Shown: positions 7,934 through 17,056, numbered from the stretch's first letter. The stretch is DNA of 64,000 bases from Paenibacillus barcinonensis (GCF_003217495.1 NZ_QJSW01000010.1:62001-126000); one strand, 5' to 3'. Notes: generated from the letters alone by a model not told the origin. Numbers and translations are program-made.

Positions 7934-10504
7934 ATGAAATACGCCGCAGCCAAAAAAATAACAGGAATACTGCTGATGAGCAGTTTACTTCTAAGTGGTT
8001 GTCAATTCTCTACATCACCGGCGGCTCGCGAGACGGCAGCAGATGTTAGTCAAGTGGAGACCCCTTCCCTGCCTCCCGGAGAAAAGCTGAAATCTGCGTT
8101 TAGCGATACCCGTATACCTGGCATGATCGGCATCGCCCGTAATGATGCATTGCAATTATTGATTAATGAAGAGACCGCCGAAATCGCTGTAATCCATAAG
8201 CAGAGCGGACAGATCTGGCGCAGTAACCCGGCAGATCGTGAGAAGGACGGTATTGCTGCCGGGATTAACAAGGATCTTTTATCCGCTCAATCAAGGCTCA
8301 GCTTTTTCAATAGCTCAGGTCAGAGCAGCATGGTCAACTCATACACAGATAGCATTCGGCATAAGCAAGTGAGCTATGAGGCATTACCGAACGGAGTACG
8401 GGTGCATTATCAGTTTGGTAATACTGAACGTTCCATTGAAGATCTGCCTGTAAAGATCAGCAAGGAACGCTTCGAGCAAAAGCTGCTGGCAAAGCTCGAT
8501 AAGTCCGGGGAACGAGCCCTGAAGGTTGGGTATGCCGAGGACAAGGAGGAAGGAGTGTATGTTCGGATCGACAAGGCGATGCAGGGCTTGCAGCTTACTC
8601 GTGCCTTGAAGGCTTTTGAAGACGCTGGCTACACCGAAGAAGATCTGGCCCAAGACCATGCCGAGCATGGCATCGAGCATGAGCGAAGCGGACCGCGCTT
8701 GTTTATGCTAACGATAGAGTATGAGCTGGATGGAGATCAGATGCTTGTGCGTGTGCCTGCATCTGGCATTCATTTTCCAGAGGAATACCCGATCAACACC
8801 TTATCGGTGCTCGAATATTTCGGAGCTGGAGGCTCCAAGGATGAAGGAGCGATTCTCGTTCCTGACGGCTCGGGTGCACTCATTCATTTTAACAACGGAA
8901 AAATGCAGTATCCGTCCTATCAACAGGATATTTATGGTCCTGACCTGACGATGAAGCTGCGGGAAGCAAGCTCAAATGAAAGCAAGGCCAGATTGCCGGT
9001 CTTTGGCATGATTCGTCCTGAGGGGGCTTTCTTAGGCATCATTGAAGAAGGTGATGCGGTAGCTATGGTGAATGCAGATATCAGCGGCAAACTGAACAGC
9101 TACAATAACGTATATCCGAGCTTTTATGTCGTCAACAAAAGTGATATCACCCTGCAGTCGAGTGACATGGTTCGCACGCTGCCTAAGTTTCAGAATAAAC
9201 CGACATCTTCCGACTTTGTCGTTCGATATGCTTTTGTTGGAGCAGAGCAGGCTTCCTACTCGGGGCTGGCTTCACTATACAGGGAGCATTTGCTTGCAAC
9301 AGGAGGACTCCCGGAGATGGAGGCTGATCAAAAGTCCGCAGGTGTGCCGTTTTATCTCAAGCTGTTCGGTGGCATGTCCACCAGACAGCACATGCTGGGT
9401 ATCCCTTATAACTCCACAGAGGCACTGACTACGTTTGAAGAGGGTCAAGCGATCCTTTCCAAGCTAATGGAAAAAAATGTGTCCAACATTCAGGTCCGTT
9501 ATGCGGGATGGTTCAATGACGGTCTGCATCACCGATTGCCAGATTCCATCAAGGTGGATGGTGTGATCGGCGGGAAAAAGGGAATGAAGGCATTCGGCGA
9601 GTATACGAACGACGCAGGGATCGGCTTTTATCCGGATATGGCTGTACTGCATGTGCAGTCTAAAAAAGGATTCAGTCCTTCGAAAGAGGCATCTCGGACT
9701 TTGACGCAGGAACCTGCGGTTTTGTATCCGATGGACCCTGCTTTACAGCGCAGATCCAAGGATTTATCCGCATCCTATGTGCTCTCTCCGAATGAGATTA
9801 ATGAGGTAACTACAGATATGCTGAAAGAATTGAAACCGCTCGAATTGCGAGGTGTTTCGCTTAAAGATATGGCTGAGCAGCTTAATAGCGATATGAATCC
9901 GAAAAAGCTGCTGGATCGTACACAGGCATTGGATACGGTTCGTCAAGCGCTGGATCAGATCAAGCAGCAAGCTGGCTCGATCGTGGCCGAGGGTGGGAAT
10001 GGTTACGCTCTGCCTTATGTTACAGGGCTTACAGATGCTCCAATGGCAAGCAGCAGGTTTAAGCTGGAGGATGAAGAGGTACCCTTCTTCCAACTGGTCG
10101 TGCATGGCAATATCAGCTATACGGGATCTCCGTACAATCTGTCCACATATACCGATGCAAGACAATATGTGCTGAAGCTGATTGAATACGGTGCCAGTCC
10201 TTATTTCGCCTGGTTTAATGCGCCTAACCATGTTGTAAAGGAGACCGACTACAACAATCTTTATGCCGCGAATTATGAGCAGTGGATTGATCTGGCTGCT
10301 GATATGTACAAGGAAGTCAGCCAAGTCAATCTGCCATTTACAGAGCAGCCGATGATTGCTCATGAAGCTTTGGCCGAAGGTGTATTCCGAACAACCTATA
10401 AAGGCGGAGGCTATGTGATTGTGAATTACAATGACCATACGGTTGAAGCAGGAGATCATAAGATTGAAGCGCTAAGCTATGTGACGGGTGGTGGGCAACG
10501 ATGA
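7934..10504 (+). CDS. Large surface lipoprotein, DUF5696-type, possible glycosidase-like fold
   Basis: The 856-residue product has a lipoprotein signal with the lipobox LLLSGC (Cys23), so it should be anchored on the outer face. Residues about 45-470 read as beta-rich, with a VLEYFGAGGSKDEGAILVPDGSG segment. Residues about 475-790 alternate helices and strands in TIM-barrel fashion (IQVRYAGWFNDG, GFYPDMAVLHV, IVAEGGNGYALPYV). A short C-terminal beta part follows (GGYVIVNYNDHTVE). A beta-sandwich followed by a barrel and a terminal beta domain is a common glycoside hydrolase layout, but I cannot assign catalytic residues or a CAZy family. I recall the family as DUF5696; that assignment is from memory. 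It overlaps the next permease by ATGA. Confidence 0.75.
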   Translation: MKYAAAKKITGILLMSSLLLSGCQFSTSPAARETAADVSQVETPSLPPGEKLKSAFSDTRIPGMIGIARNDALQLLINEETAEIAVIHKQSGQIWRSNPADREKDGIAAGINKDLLSAQSRLSFFNSSGQSSMVNSYTDSIRHKQVSYEALPNGVRVHYQFGNTERSIEDLPVKISKERFEQKLLAKLDKSGERALKVGYAEDKEEGVYVRIDKAMQGLQLTRALKAFEDAGYTEEDLAQDHAEHGIEHERSGPRLFMLTIEYELDGDQMLVRVPASGIHFPEEYPINTLSVLEYFGAGGSKDEGAILVPDGSGALIHFNNGKMQYPSYQQDIYGPDLTMKLREASSNESKARLPVFGMIRPEGAFLGIIEEGDAVAMVNADISGKLNSYNNVYPSFYVVNKSDITLQSSDMVRTLPKFQNKPTSSDFVVRYAFVGAEQASYSGLASLYREHLLATGGLPEMEADQKSAGVPFYLKLFGGMSTRQHMLGIPYNSTEALTTFEEGQAILSKLMEKNVSNIQVRYAGWFNDGLHHRLPDSIKVDGVIGGKKGMKAFGEYTNDAGIGFYPDMAVLHVQSKKGFSPSKEASRTLTQEPAVLYPMDPALQRRSKDLSASYVLSPNEINEVTTDMLKELKPLELRGVSLKDMAEQLNSDMNPKKLLDRTQALDTVRQALDQIKQQAGSIVAEGGNGYALPYVTGLTDAPMASSRFKLEDEEVPFFQLVVHGNISYTGSPYNLSTYTDARQYVLKLIEYGASPYFAWFNAPNHVVKETDYNNLYAANYEQWIDLAADMYKEVSQVNLPFTEQPMIAHEALAEGVFRTTYKGGGYVIVNYNDHTVEAGDHKIEALSYVTGGGQR

Positions 10505-11403
10505 AGACACTCATGAGATTGAAATGGGGAAATCGTACGTATGCTCAGCAGAAAGCGATGTGGGGTGTAATCTACGTGCTGCCGTGGCTCATCGGCTTCA
10601 TATTGTTCTTCTTTGTTCCGTTGCTTGCTTCGCTACGATACAGCATGAGCAAGATTCAGGCGAATGCAGACGGCATTGCCATACAATTCACAGGGTTAGC
10701 CAATTATGTTCAGGCCCTTACCGTTAATACCAGCTTTAACCGGGCGCTCATTGAGTCGATCACGGACGTGTTGGTGAATGTTCCGCTTATTGTAATCTTC
10801 AGTTTATTCCTGGCGGTGATTCTGAATCAAAAATTCAGAGGCCGTGCTGTGGCTCGATCCATCTTTTTCTTGCCTGTTATTCTGGCTTCCGGCGTCATCA
10901 TGTCGCTGGAAAGCACAAGTCTGATCGAAGCTGTTAACCAGAACAGCACGGGTGGAAGTGCATTCGGTACATTGGAACTGGAAGGTTTGATGCTGAATGC
11001 AGGTGTAAGTGAATGGGTTGTCACATATTTAAGCGGAGCTGTTGATCGAATCTACCAGATTGTCAGTCAATCGGGTGTACAGATTTTGATTTTCCTCGCC
11101 GGAATCCAGACCATCTCGCCGCAACTGTATGAGGCTTCCAAAATGGAAGGTGCGACAGGATATGAGGCATTTTGGAAAATAACGTTCCCGATGGTGAGCC
11201 CGCTTATTTTTGTCAATGCGATCTATACGATCATTGATTCATTTGCTAATAACGCCATGACGGAGCTGATTCGTGATACGGGCTTTGTTAAATTCGATTT
11301 TGGCCTTAGCTCTGCGATGGCTTGGGTATATTTCGTAGCGATTGCGATCATTCTTGTCGTTGTATCTATCATTTTCTCGAAACGAGTCTTCTATCAAGAT
11401 TAG
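10501..11403 (+). CDS. Sugar ABC transporter permease, second pair, first member
   Basis: A 300-residue permease with six membrane helices. The EAA loop EASKMEGATGYEAFWKITFP is at about residues 215-235. It starts in the ATGA overlap with the DUF5696 gene, so translation is coupled. Together with the next gene it forms a second permease pair in the same operon. A long periplasmic-side loop (about residues 135-190, SLIEAVNQNSTGGSAFGTLE) is unusual beside the first pair and could contact the large surface proteins. Confidence 0.9.
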   Translation: MKTLMRLKWGNRTYAQQKAMWGVIYVLPWLIGFILFFFVPLLASLRYSMSKIQANADGIAIQFTGLANYVQALTVNTSFNRALIESITDVLVNVPLIVIFSLFLAVILNQKFRGRAVARSIFFLPVILASGVIMSLESTSLIEAVNQNSTGGSAFGTLELEGLMLNAGVSEWVVTYLSGAVDRIYQIVSQSGVQILIFLAGIQTISPQLYEASKMEGATGYEAFWKITFPMVSPLIFVNAIYTIIDSFANNAMTELIRDTGFVKFDFGLSSAMAWVYFVAIAIILVVVSIIFSKRVFYQD

Positions 11404-11420
11404 AAAGGAGGGCATTCCGC

Positions 11421-12368
11421 GTGACGACATCAAGATTATTATCGCTTGAGCATTGGAAGAGCTGGCTGTGGTCTGTCATCCGCTTTGTTCTGATTACCGG
11501 ACTTTCCTTTGTTATTTTGTTTCCGATTTTCCAGAAAATCTCGACATCCATCAAAGCGAAGGGAGATCTCTATTCGGCCGTAGTCGTATGGATTCCCCAA
11601 AATTTCTCGATTGATAATTTCAAACAGGCCATACGTGTTATGGATTATTGGGCAACCCTGTTCAACACGTTTGCGCTCTCGGCAACAACAACACTGCTGA
11701 CAACTGCATCCTGTGCGCTCGCAGGATACGGTTTCGCCAGATTAAAGTTTAAGGGCAGCAACTGGCTGTTTGCCGGCGTCATTCTGACAATTCTTGTACC
11801 CCCCACGACGATTCTTATTCCGGTGTACCTGAATCTGAAGAGCTTTGATCTGATGGGACTGATGACGTTGATTGCGGGCAAGCCTGTAAATCTGCTTAAT
11901 ACGTACTGGCCATTTATTCTGACGGCTATTACGGCGAATTCACTCAAGGCGGGCTTATATATCTTTATTTTCAGGCAATTTTTCAGAGGTATTCCAAAAG
12001 AAGTAGAGGAGGCGGCTTACGTGGATGGGGCGGGCATTGGACGCACCTTCTCCCGAATCATGCTGCCTAATGCGATTCCTTCTATGGTAACGGTTATGCT
12101 GTTTTCCTTTGTATGGCAGTGGAACGACAGCTTTTACACAACGACATATCTGACCTCTAGCAAAGTCATGTCAACACAGTTGTCGTCTCTACCCTACAAT
12201 CTGGCTCAACAGGTTACGGATGGCGCAGCTTCCCAGGCTGACCCATTCTATCTGAGCATGATTCAGGATACAGGTATTTTGCTGGCGATTCTGCCTTTGA
12301 TCATCATTTATTTATTCGTGCAACGATATTTTGTGGAGAGTGTGGAGCGTACAGGTATCGTAGGATAA
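11421..12368 (+). CDS. Carbohydrate ABC transporter permease, second pair, second member
   Basis: The GTG start is chosen because AAAGGAGGG sits just upstream, right after the preceding stop; a longer frame reaches back into the previous gene without a ribosome site. The 315-residue protein has MalG-like topology and an EAA loop EAAYVDGAGIGRTFSRIMLP near residue 210. It is the last clear gene of the first operon. About 210 bases without a clear terminator separate it from the GH5 gene, so readthrough is possible. Confidence 0.9.
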   Translation: MTTSRLLSLEHWKSWLWSVIRFVLITGLSFVILFPIFQKISTSIKAKGDLYSAVVVWIPQNFSIDNFKQAIRVMDYWATLFNTFALSATTTLLTTASCALAGYGFARLKFKGSNWLFAGVILTILVPPTTILIPVYLNLKSFDLMGLMTLIAGKPVNLLNTYWPFILTAITANSLKAGLYIFIFRQFFRGIPKEVEEAAYVDGAGIGRTFSRIMLPNAIPSMVTVMLFSFVWQWNDSFYTTTYLTSSKVMSTQLSSLPYNLAQQVTDGAASQADPFYLSMIQDTGILLAILPLIIIYLFVQRYFVESVERTGIVG

Positions 12369-12422
12369 CATGAACGGCGTGAAGGCAGACCGATGACACA
12401 AAATACACAAGGAGGGAGGAGT

Positions 12423-12539
12423 TTGTGTAATGACCCTCGTGATAAACAGTTACCCGCACTGGATATGGGATGGCTTGAGGGAGCGAGCACCAACGAGACA
12501 GCTATAGTTGTTGAAATGATGCCTGTCGGCTGCTTGTGA
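12423..12539 (+). CDS. Possible 38-residue small ORF
   Basis: A TTG start lies directly behind GGAGGGAGGAG and opens a 38-codon frame ending in TGA, in the gap between the transporter operon and the GH5 gene. An alternative 25-codon frame starts at the ATG at 12430 behind the same site. Neither product is recognised: the longer one has a central LEGAST segment and a Cys near its end. The strong ribosome site is the only support; it may equally be a decayed leader of the GH5 gene. Confidence 0.25.
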   Translation: MCNDPRDKQLPALDMGWLEGASTNETAIVVEMMPVGCL

Positions 12540-12582
12540 TCACAGTAATGTAAGCCAATTGACTATAACAGGAGGAATAGCA

Positions 12583-14304
12583 GTGAAAAAGATGTTGATG
12601 TCTTGCAAGCTTTTACTCGTTCTTGCATTAATGATTACAATTGCGCCATGGGGAGGTAGCAAGGCTGATGCTTGGGTAGGCATGCCTATGGGGAAACTGC
12701 ATGTCAGTGGTAAAAATCTCGTGAACAGTAACAATCAGCCTGTGCTTCTGAACGGTTGGCATCAGCCTTCCGGTGCATACTGGACTTATCAGGATAGCAA
12801 CTATTATTTGAATCTTCATGGAAACAACCGTCATGCGGCAACTCTTGCCTATCTGAAAGATATTACAGACACCTTCGCTGACACCAGCCCGAAATACGGA
12901 AGCAATCATGGCTGGAAGATGAACCAGGTACGTCTGTTCATTGATCGTCAAGACATGGGGGATGTGGCGGAAGGTACATATAACTTTGCCGGTGTACAGA
13001 CTGTAACGCAGAACGTCATCATCCCTTATATTCAGTACGCCAAAACCAAAGGTGTATATGTCGTTCTGGGATTGGACTTCACCTTGAAGGATGATCAGGC
13101 GACAACAGCAGCGAACCTGCAAAAATTCAATCAAATCTGGGGTTATCTTGCCTCCCGCCCAGAGATTAAAAGTGCAGACAACGTTCACTTCGAACTGATC
13201 AACGAGCCGGTGAAATCGTATGCTAACGGACACTGGGGCGGATACAACGGGGAAAATGATTTTGTGGATCACTGGAATGACTTGCGTAATTTCCAGAATT
13301 CCATGATTTCAACGATTCGTAATCAGGGTGCAGACAACGTCATCTGGGCAGCGGGTCTGGGCTACAATCAATTCTACAGCTTGACAGCAAGTCATCCGCT
13401 GACAGACCCTCTGAACAATTATGGTTATGCTGTTCACTGGTATCCAGGATACGGGGCATATGACAACTTTAACATTTTGCAAGATCAATGGAATACCAAC
13501 ATCAAGGCAGCAGCTGATAAATATCCAATCAATATTACAGAAGTGACCTGGTTCAAGAACAAGCCGGGAGATTCCGCTTACTGGAACCTGTTTAACGGCA
13601 GCAACGAAGGGTTTGGTACGAATACCAAAACAATCTTCAATGCTGCAGGCAATGTGAGCATCGCGGCTCATATGAACGGCTTCATTCTGGAGCCAGGTAC
13701 ACGCAGCTCGTTCGCTGATCCTACGGCAGGACTGAAATGGGATGGAGATGCATCACGCAGTGCGATGGGACGTTTCCTGTTCAACTGGTACAATGAACGT
13801 TCCCAGAATTATGGCAGCGGTGGAGGCGGTAATCCAACCAATCCAACGAACCCGACTACAGGTCTTGTGTCTGGTGCAACCTACAAAATTGTAGCGCGCC
13901 ACTCCAACAAGGTTATTGATGTTCCGGGCGGGCAAAATGTGAATAACCTTCAGCTTCAGCAGTGGAGTGATCTGGGGGGGAATCCTCAGAAGTGGGTACT
14001 CACTTCCATCGGAAACGGTAACTATACACTGACCAGTGTGAATTCCCCGGATAAGGTCATTGATATTCGCAACGGAACAACGACGAATGGGGAAGCGGTG
14101 CAATTAATGGCCAATCTGAACACAACGGCACAGCATTTCAAAGTCAATGACCTCGGCAATGGGTACTGGAGCATTATCAACGTAAATAGCAACAAAGCGA
14201 TTGAGGTAGCTAACGCATCCACATCCGATGGTGCGGTTCTGCAACAAAACACGTACACGGGTGCAACGAATCAACAATGGAAATTTGTTGCCGTAAGCAA
14301 TTAA
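12583..14304 (+). CDS. Secreted GH5 glycoside hydrolase with C-terminal ricin-type lectin domain
   Basis: The 573-residue protein starts at GTG behind AGGAGGAA. Residues 1-30 are a signal peptide. Residues about 35-405 form a GH5-type (clan GH-A) barrel with acid/base Glu208 in FELINEPV, nucleophile Glu320 in NITEVTW and the substrate-stacking HWYPG at 285-289. A Gly/Asn/Pro/Thr-rich linker (416-430) leads to a beta-trefoil of three QW-type repeats (LQLQQWSDLGGNPQKW, and two more ending near QQWKF), a CBM13-like domain that binds xylan or galactose-type sugars. GH5 covers cellulases, mannanases and xylanases. The xylan genes next door favour a xylanase-type subfamily such as GH5_35, but this is inference. 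A perfect terminator follows. Confidence 0.85.
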   Translation: MKKMLMSCKLLLVLALMITIAPWGGSKADAWVGMPMGKLHVSGKNLVNSNNQPVLLNGWHQPSGAYWTYQDSNYYLNLHGNNRHAATLAYLKDITDTFADTSPKYGSNHGWKMNQVRLFIDRQDMGDVAEGTYNFAGVQTVTQNVIIPYIQYAKTKGVYVVLGLDFTLKDDQATTAANLQKFNQIWGYLASRPEIKSADNVHFELINEPVKSYANGHWGGYNGENDFVDHWNDLRNFQNSMISTIRNQGADNVIWAAGLGYNQFYSLTASHPLTDPLNNYGYAVHWYPGYGAYDNFNILQDQWNTNIKAAADKYPINITEVTWFKNKPGDSAYWNLFNGSNEGFGTNTKTIFNAAGNVSIAAHMNGFILEPGTRSSFADPTAGLKWDGDASRSAMGRFLFNWYNERSQNYGSGGGGNPTNPTNPTTGLVSGATYKIVARHSNKVIDVPGGQNVNNLQLQQWSDLGGNPQKWVLTSIGNGNYTLTSVNSPDKVIDIRNGTTTNGEAVQLMANLNTTAQHFKVNDLGNGYWSIINVNSNKAIEVANASTSDGAVLQQNTYTGATNQQWKFVAVSN

Positions 14305-14337
14305 TACGAGATAGTCATAGTTTGTGTCAAATGCTAA

Positions 14338-14383
14338 ATAACCCTTTCAAGTCCATATATGACTTGGAAGGGCTATTTTTTTG
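14338..14383 (+). terminator. Rho-independent terminator of GH5 gene
   Basis: ATAACCCTTTCAAGTC pairs with GACTTGGAAGGGCTAT across a 7-base loop and is followed by a run of seven T. Confidence 0.9.
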
Positions 14384-14407
14384 TGCATTTTTTTTTAATG
14401 GCTGGAT

Positions 14408-14421
14408 AGAAAGCGTTCGCA
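14408..14421 (+). promoter_or_regulatory. cre-like box upstream of AraC gene
   Basis: AGAAAGCGTTCGCA fits 12 of 14 positions of the CcpA consensus TGWAARCGYTWNCW and overlaps a possible -35, which would give repression in the presence of glucose. Confidence 0.5.
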
Positions 14422-14501
14422 ATGTTGCTAAAACTGCTATACTTAGCCAAGCAATGCAGTGCAGATAAGAAAATCTGGTATTGTCTCCTTGCAGGCGGCA
14501 A

Positions 14502-14557
14502 ATGTACCCTAAGGAAGAAGTTGTACCTTCACTGTGAAGAAAAGCCCGTTGTATCAT
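14502..14557 (+). promoter_or_regulatory. AraC-type operator (direct repeat) and promoter of the regulator gene
   Basis: ATGTACC at 14502 and TTGTACC at 14521 are 19 bases apart, start to start. The second copy abuts a -35 candidate TTCACT (14528), and TATCAT lies 31 bases after the start of the second copy. The same arrangement recurs before the transporter genes at 16977-17032, so this is probably the binding site of the regulator encoded here. Confidence 0.65.
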
Positions 14558-14583
14558 GAAATGACTATAATATAACTTAAAAA

Positions 14584-14597
14584 TGTAAGCGCTTGAT
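14584..14597 (+). promoter_or_regulatory. cre-like box in the leader of the AraC gene
   Basis: TGTAAGCGCTTGAT matches the core of the CcpA site (one clear mismatch) and lies between the promoter and the TTG start at 14619, a roadblock position. Confidence 0.5.
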
Positions 14598-14618
14598 TAG
14601 AAAAAGGGGGGAGTACAT

Positions 14619-16943
14619 TTGAAGCTCCTATGGTCCAAATTTTCACCGATGTTCCGCAGATTTTTAATCTCCTACTTAATCATTCTCATGATCCCGCAGA
14701 TCGCCGGATATGCCTCTTACAGGGCATCTATTGATGCGGCCCGGGCAAGCTCAATTGAGAACAGCCTGAAATCCCTCAATCTTGGCAAAGAAATCATCGA
14801 ACGAAATCTGCTTCAGGTGGAGGCATTCACCAGACAACTCGCAATTAATCAGGATCTCTATCGTTTGATTGCTGATCCCAAGCCGCTTGATGTATACAAC
14901 GTGTATGGCATAGGCCGCATGCAGCGCAGCCTGTCCATGTACAGCAGCACAAACGAATATTTATCTCATTTTTTCATTTATATCCCTAATTACAATGTCA
15001 TCATTACACCCACTACGGTGTATTACAGACCTGAGCATTATTATGCAGCCAATGCACTTGAGGGCATGACCTATGAGCAGTGGAGCGCAAATATTTTGAA
15101 AAAGCCGCATTTCAACGAAATGATTCCACTCCGAAATTACAAACGCGAAATAAGCAACAATGTCATTACTACCGTGCCGGCTATTACATTTCTGCAATCG
15201 TTGCCGCTCAACAGCTTTAACAAACCGCAGGCAACGATTGGTGTGTTGATCAATGAAGATAAAATGGCTAATTTGACCCAGCATATTGTGGATCAGTATG
15301 GCGGGTGGACGCTGGTTCGTGATGCTGAAGGGAATGTTATCTTTTCACGCGGCATAGCACAGGCCGAGGCACAGCGTCTGGCGAAAAATCACAATAGCGC
15401 TGCCAGACAGGTGCAGCCGATCGAGGGTGGACGATTACTCTTATCCATAGAGTCGGGTCAGAATGGATGGAGCTATATGGCAGGTATTCCAGAGAAAGCA
15501 CTCATGACCAATGCAGATCAGATCAAACAAGTCACGCTTGCGTTCACGGTGGCGACACTGGTGCTTGGACTCGCATTTGGACTGGTGTTAGCTTACCGCA
15601 ACAGTGCGCCTATATATAAATTGCTGTCTGTATTCCGTGAGCAAACGAATGAGCCCACGGGTAAAAGACGCAACGAATATGATTTTTTGGCGAGCCATAT
15701 TCATCATCTGATTGCCAACAATCACTCGCTCGAGAATGCACTGAATGAACAGATTCCACTGCTGCGGGACGGCTTCATTAAACGGATGCTTACGGGCGAG
15801 TTCTATACGACAAGAGAACTGGAGGCCATCTCTTGTCAGACTCAGATTTCACTACAGAACACGCAAGGCATGACGGGACTGCTCAAAGTCAATGGTTACG
15901 CGAGCTTGGATAGCGAGGAAATTATTCAGGAGCTTGGTGTGGCGAAGCTGATTGTCCGGCAGACAATTACAGATTGGAACGCCGAGGTGCTTTTGACTGA
16001 CTGGGGGACGGATCAGATTGCGTTTATCTGTCCCTTCTCTGACCAACCGCTGAAACAATCCATGCATCATTGTGAGTTCGAACTGGAACGGCTGAGAGAG
16101 CTGATCTATAAAGACTACCGCATATCAACAACGATAGGCACAGGAGCAGCATATGAGGTATGGAATGATGTCGGACGTTCATTTGATGAGGCGAAGCAGG
16201 CGATGGAATATGCCATCCATTGCGGGGCAGATCAACTTATCAAATTTGAAGATACACTCAAGGAAAATGAAATGTATTATTATCCGATTGAATCGGAGCA
16301 GCGCCTGCTGAATACGGTCAAGGCGGGTGAAGTGCAGGAAGCGCTTCGCATTCTGGACCACCTGTTTGTGCGGAATTTTGAAGAACGAGAGCTTTCATAT
16401 GAGATGGTACAGCAGTTCATTATGGAATTAAAGGGCACATATCTGAAGCTGGATGAGTCCAAAATCAAACTCGATGATTCGTTTACGAATGAGTATAAAA
16501 GCTGTGTCGCAAGCATCCAGAGCACCGATTCCATTCACGCATTACGTGGCAAATTCAAACGTCTGACCGAAGAGATGTGTACGGAGGTTGTCAAAAAAAG
16601 ATCATCCACTCATGCCGATACTGTTCAAGAAATCATGAGTTACATTGAAAGGAACTATGGAGATGCGAATCTGACCATCTACCGCATCGCCGAATATATG
16701 GGGAAATCCGAAAAGTTCATCTCCCAGTTATTCAAAGAGCATACAGGAGAGAATCTTTCTGATTACGTGGAGCGTATCAGAATCAATGCAGCGTCAGGAC
16801 TTCTCCGGGAGAGCGGTCAAACTATTGATGAAATTGCACTGACTACAGGTTATAATAGCGCGCATTCATTCCGCAGAGCATTCAAACGTGTACGCGGCAT
16901 TTCACCGAGTGTATTTCGTAAAATGGACAATCAGAGCGGCTAA
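14619..16943 (+). CDS. Membrane-bound AraC-family transcriptional regulator (sensor fusion)
   Basis: The 774-residue protein starts at TTG behind AAAAAGGGGGG. It has a membrane helix at about residues 12-30, an extracellular sensor of about 270 residues (double-Cache-like in length and layout), a second helix at about 305-325, a cytoplasmic linker region and a C-terminal AraC DNA-binding unit (about 668-770, with TIYRIAEYMGKSEKFISQLF and TIDEIALTTGYNSAHSFRRAF). It fuses sensing and DNA binding without phosphotransfer. Its place between the GH5 gene and a xylo-oligosaccharide-type transporter suggests it senses xylan breakdown products and activates itself and that transporter through the ATGTACC repeats on both sides of it. 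The ligand is inference. Confidence 0.88.
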   Translation: MKLLWSKFSPMFRRFLISYLIILMIPQIAGYASYRASIDAARASSIENSLKSLNLGKEIIERNLLQVEAFTRQLAINQDLYRLIADPKPLDVYNVYGIGRMQRSLSMYSSTNEYLSHFFIYIPNYNVIITPTTVYYRPEHYYAANALEGMTYEQWSANILKKPHFNEMIPLRNYKREISNNVITTVPAITFLQSLPLNSFNKPQATIGVLINEDKMANLTQHIVDQYGGWTLVRDAEGNVIFSRGIAQAEAQRLAKNHNSAARQVQPIEGGRLLLSIESGQNGWSYMAGIPEKALMTNADQIKQVTLAFTVATLVLGLAFGLVLAYRNSAPIYKLLSVFREQTNEPTGKRRNEYDFLASHIHHLIANNHSLENALNEQIPLLRDGFIKRMLTGEFYTTRELEAISCQTQISLQNTQGMTGLLKVNGYASLDSEEIIQELGVAKLIVRQTITDWNAEVLLTDWGTDQIAFICPFSDQPLKQSMHHCEFELERLRELIYKDYRISTTIGTGAAYEVWNDVGRSFDEAKQAMEYAIHCGADQLIKFEDTLKENEMYYYPIESEQRLLNTVKAGEVQEALRILDHLFVRNFEERELSYEMVQQFIMELKGTYLKLDESKIKLDDSFTNEYKSCVASIQSTDSIHALRGKFKRLTEEMCTEVVKKRSSTHADTVQEIMSYIERNYGDANLTIYRIAEYMGKSEKFISQLFKEHTGENLSDYVERIRINAASGLLRESGQTIDEIALTTGYNSAHSFRRAFKRVRGISPSVFRKMDNQSG

Positions 16944-17032
16944 TGTACCATCCGCTATATGAAGCCTTTTCGTGTAATGTACCTTAAATGTCGAGATGTA
17001 CCTTTACCTCCATTCACGGTCAAACGTATGAT
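16943..17032 (+). promoter_or_regulatory. AraC-type operator and promoter of the transporter operon
   Basis: Three ATGTACC copies lie at 16943 (overlapping the stop of the AraC gene), 16977 and 16996. The last two are 19 bases apart, as in the regulator's own promoter. TTTACC at 17003 serves as -35 and TATGAT at 17027 as -10, 31 bases from the start of the last repeat. This is the geometry of a class II AraC activator site touching the -35. Confidence 0.68.
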
Positions 17033-17042
17033 TACAGCACAA

Positions 17043-17056
17043 AGAAAGCGCTACCA
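17043..17056 (+). promoter_or_regulatory. cre box downstream of the transporter promoter
   Basis: AGAAAGCGCTACCA matches 13 of 14 positions of the cre consensus. It starts about 11 bases after the -10 candidate, covering the transcription start, which fits CcpA repression. Confidence 0.68.

Larger units (their letters stand above)
14305..14618 (+). other. Intergenic region GH5-AraC: terminator, cre boxes, operator repeats
   Basis: This 314-base gap holds the GH5 terminator (14338-14383), a cre-like box at 14408-14421 overlapping a possible promoter (TATACT at 14438-14443), two direct ATGTACC/TTGTACC repeats (14502 and 14521), a TATCAT -10 candidate at 14552-14557, and a second cre-like box (14584-14597). 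No further gene is seen. Confidence 0.6.
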
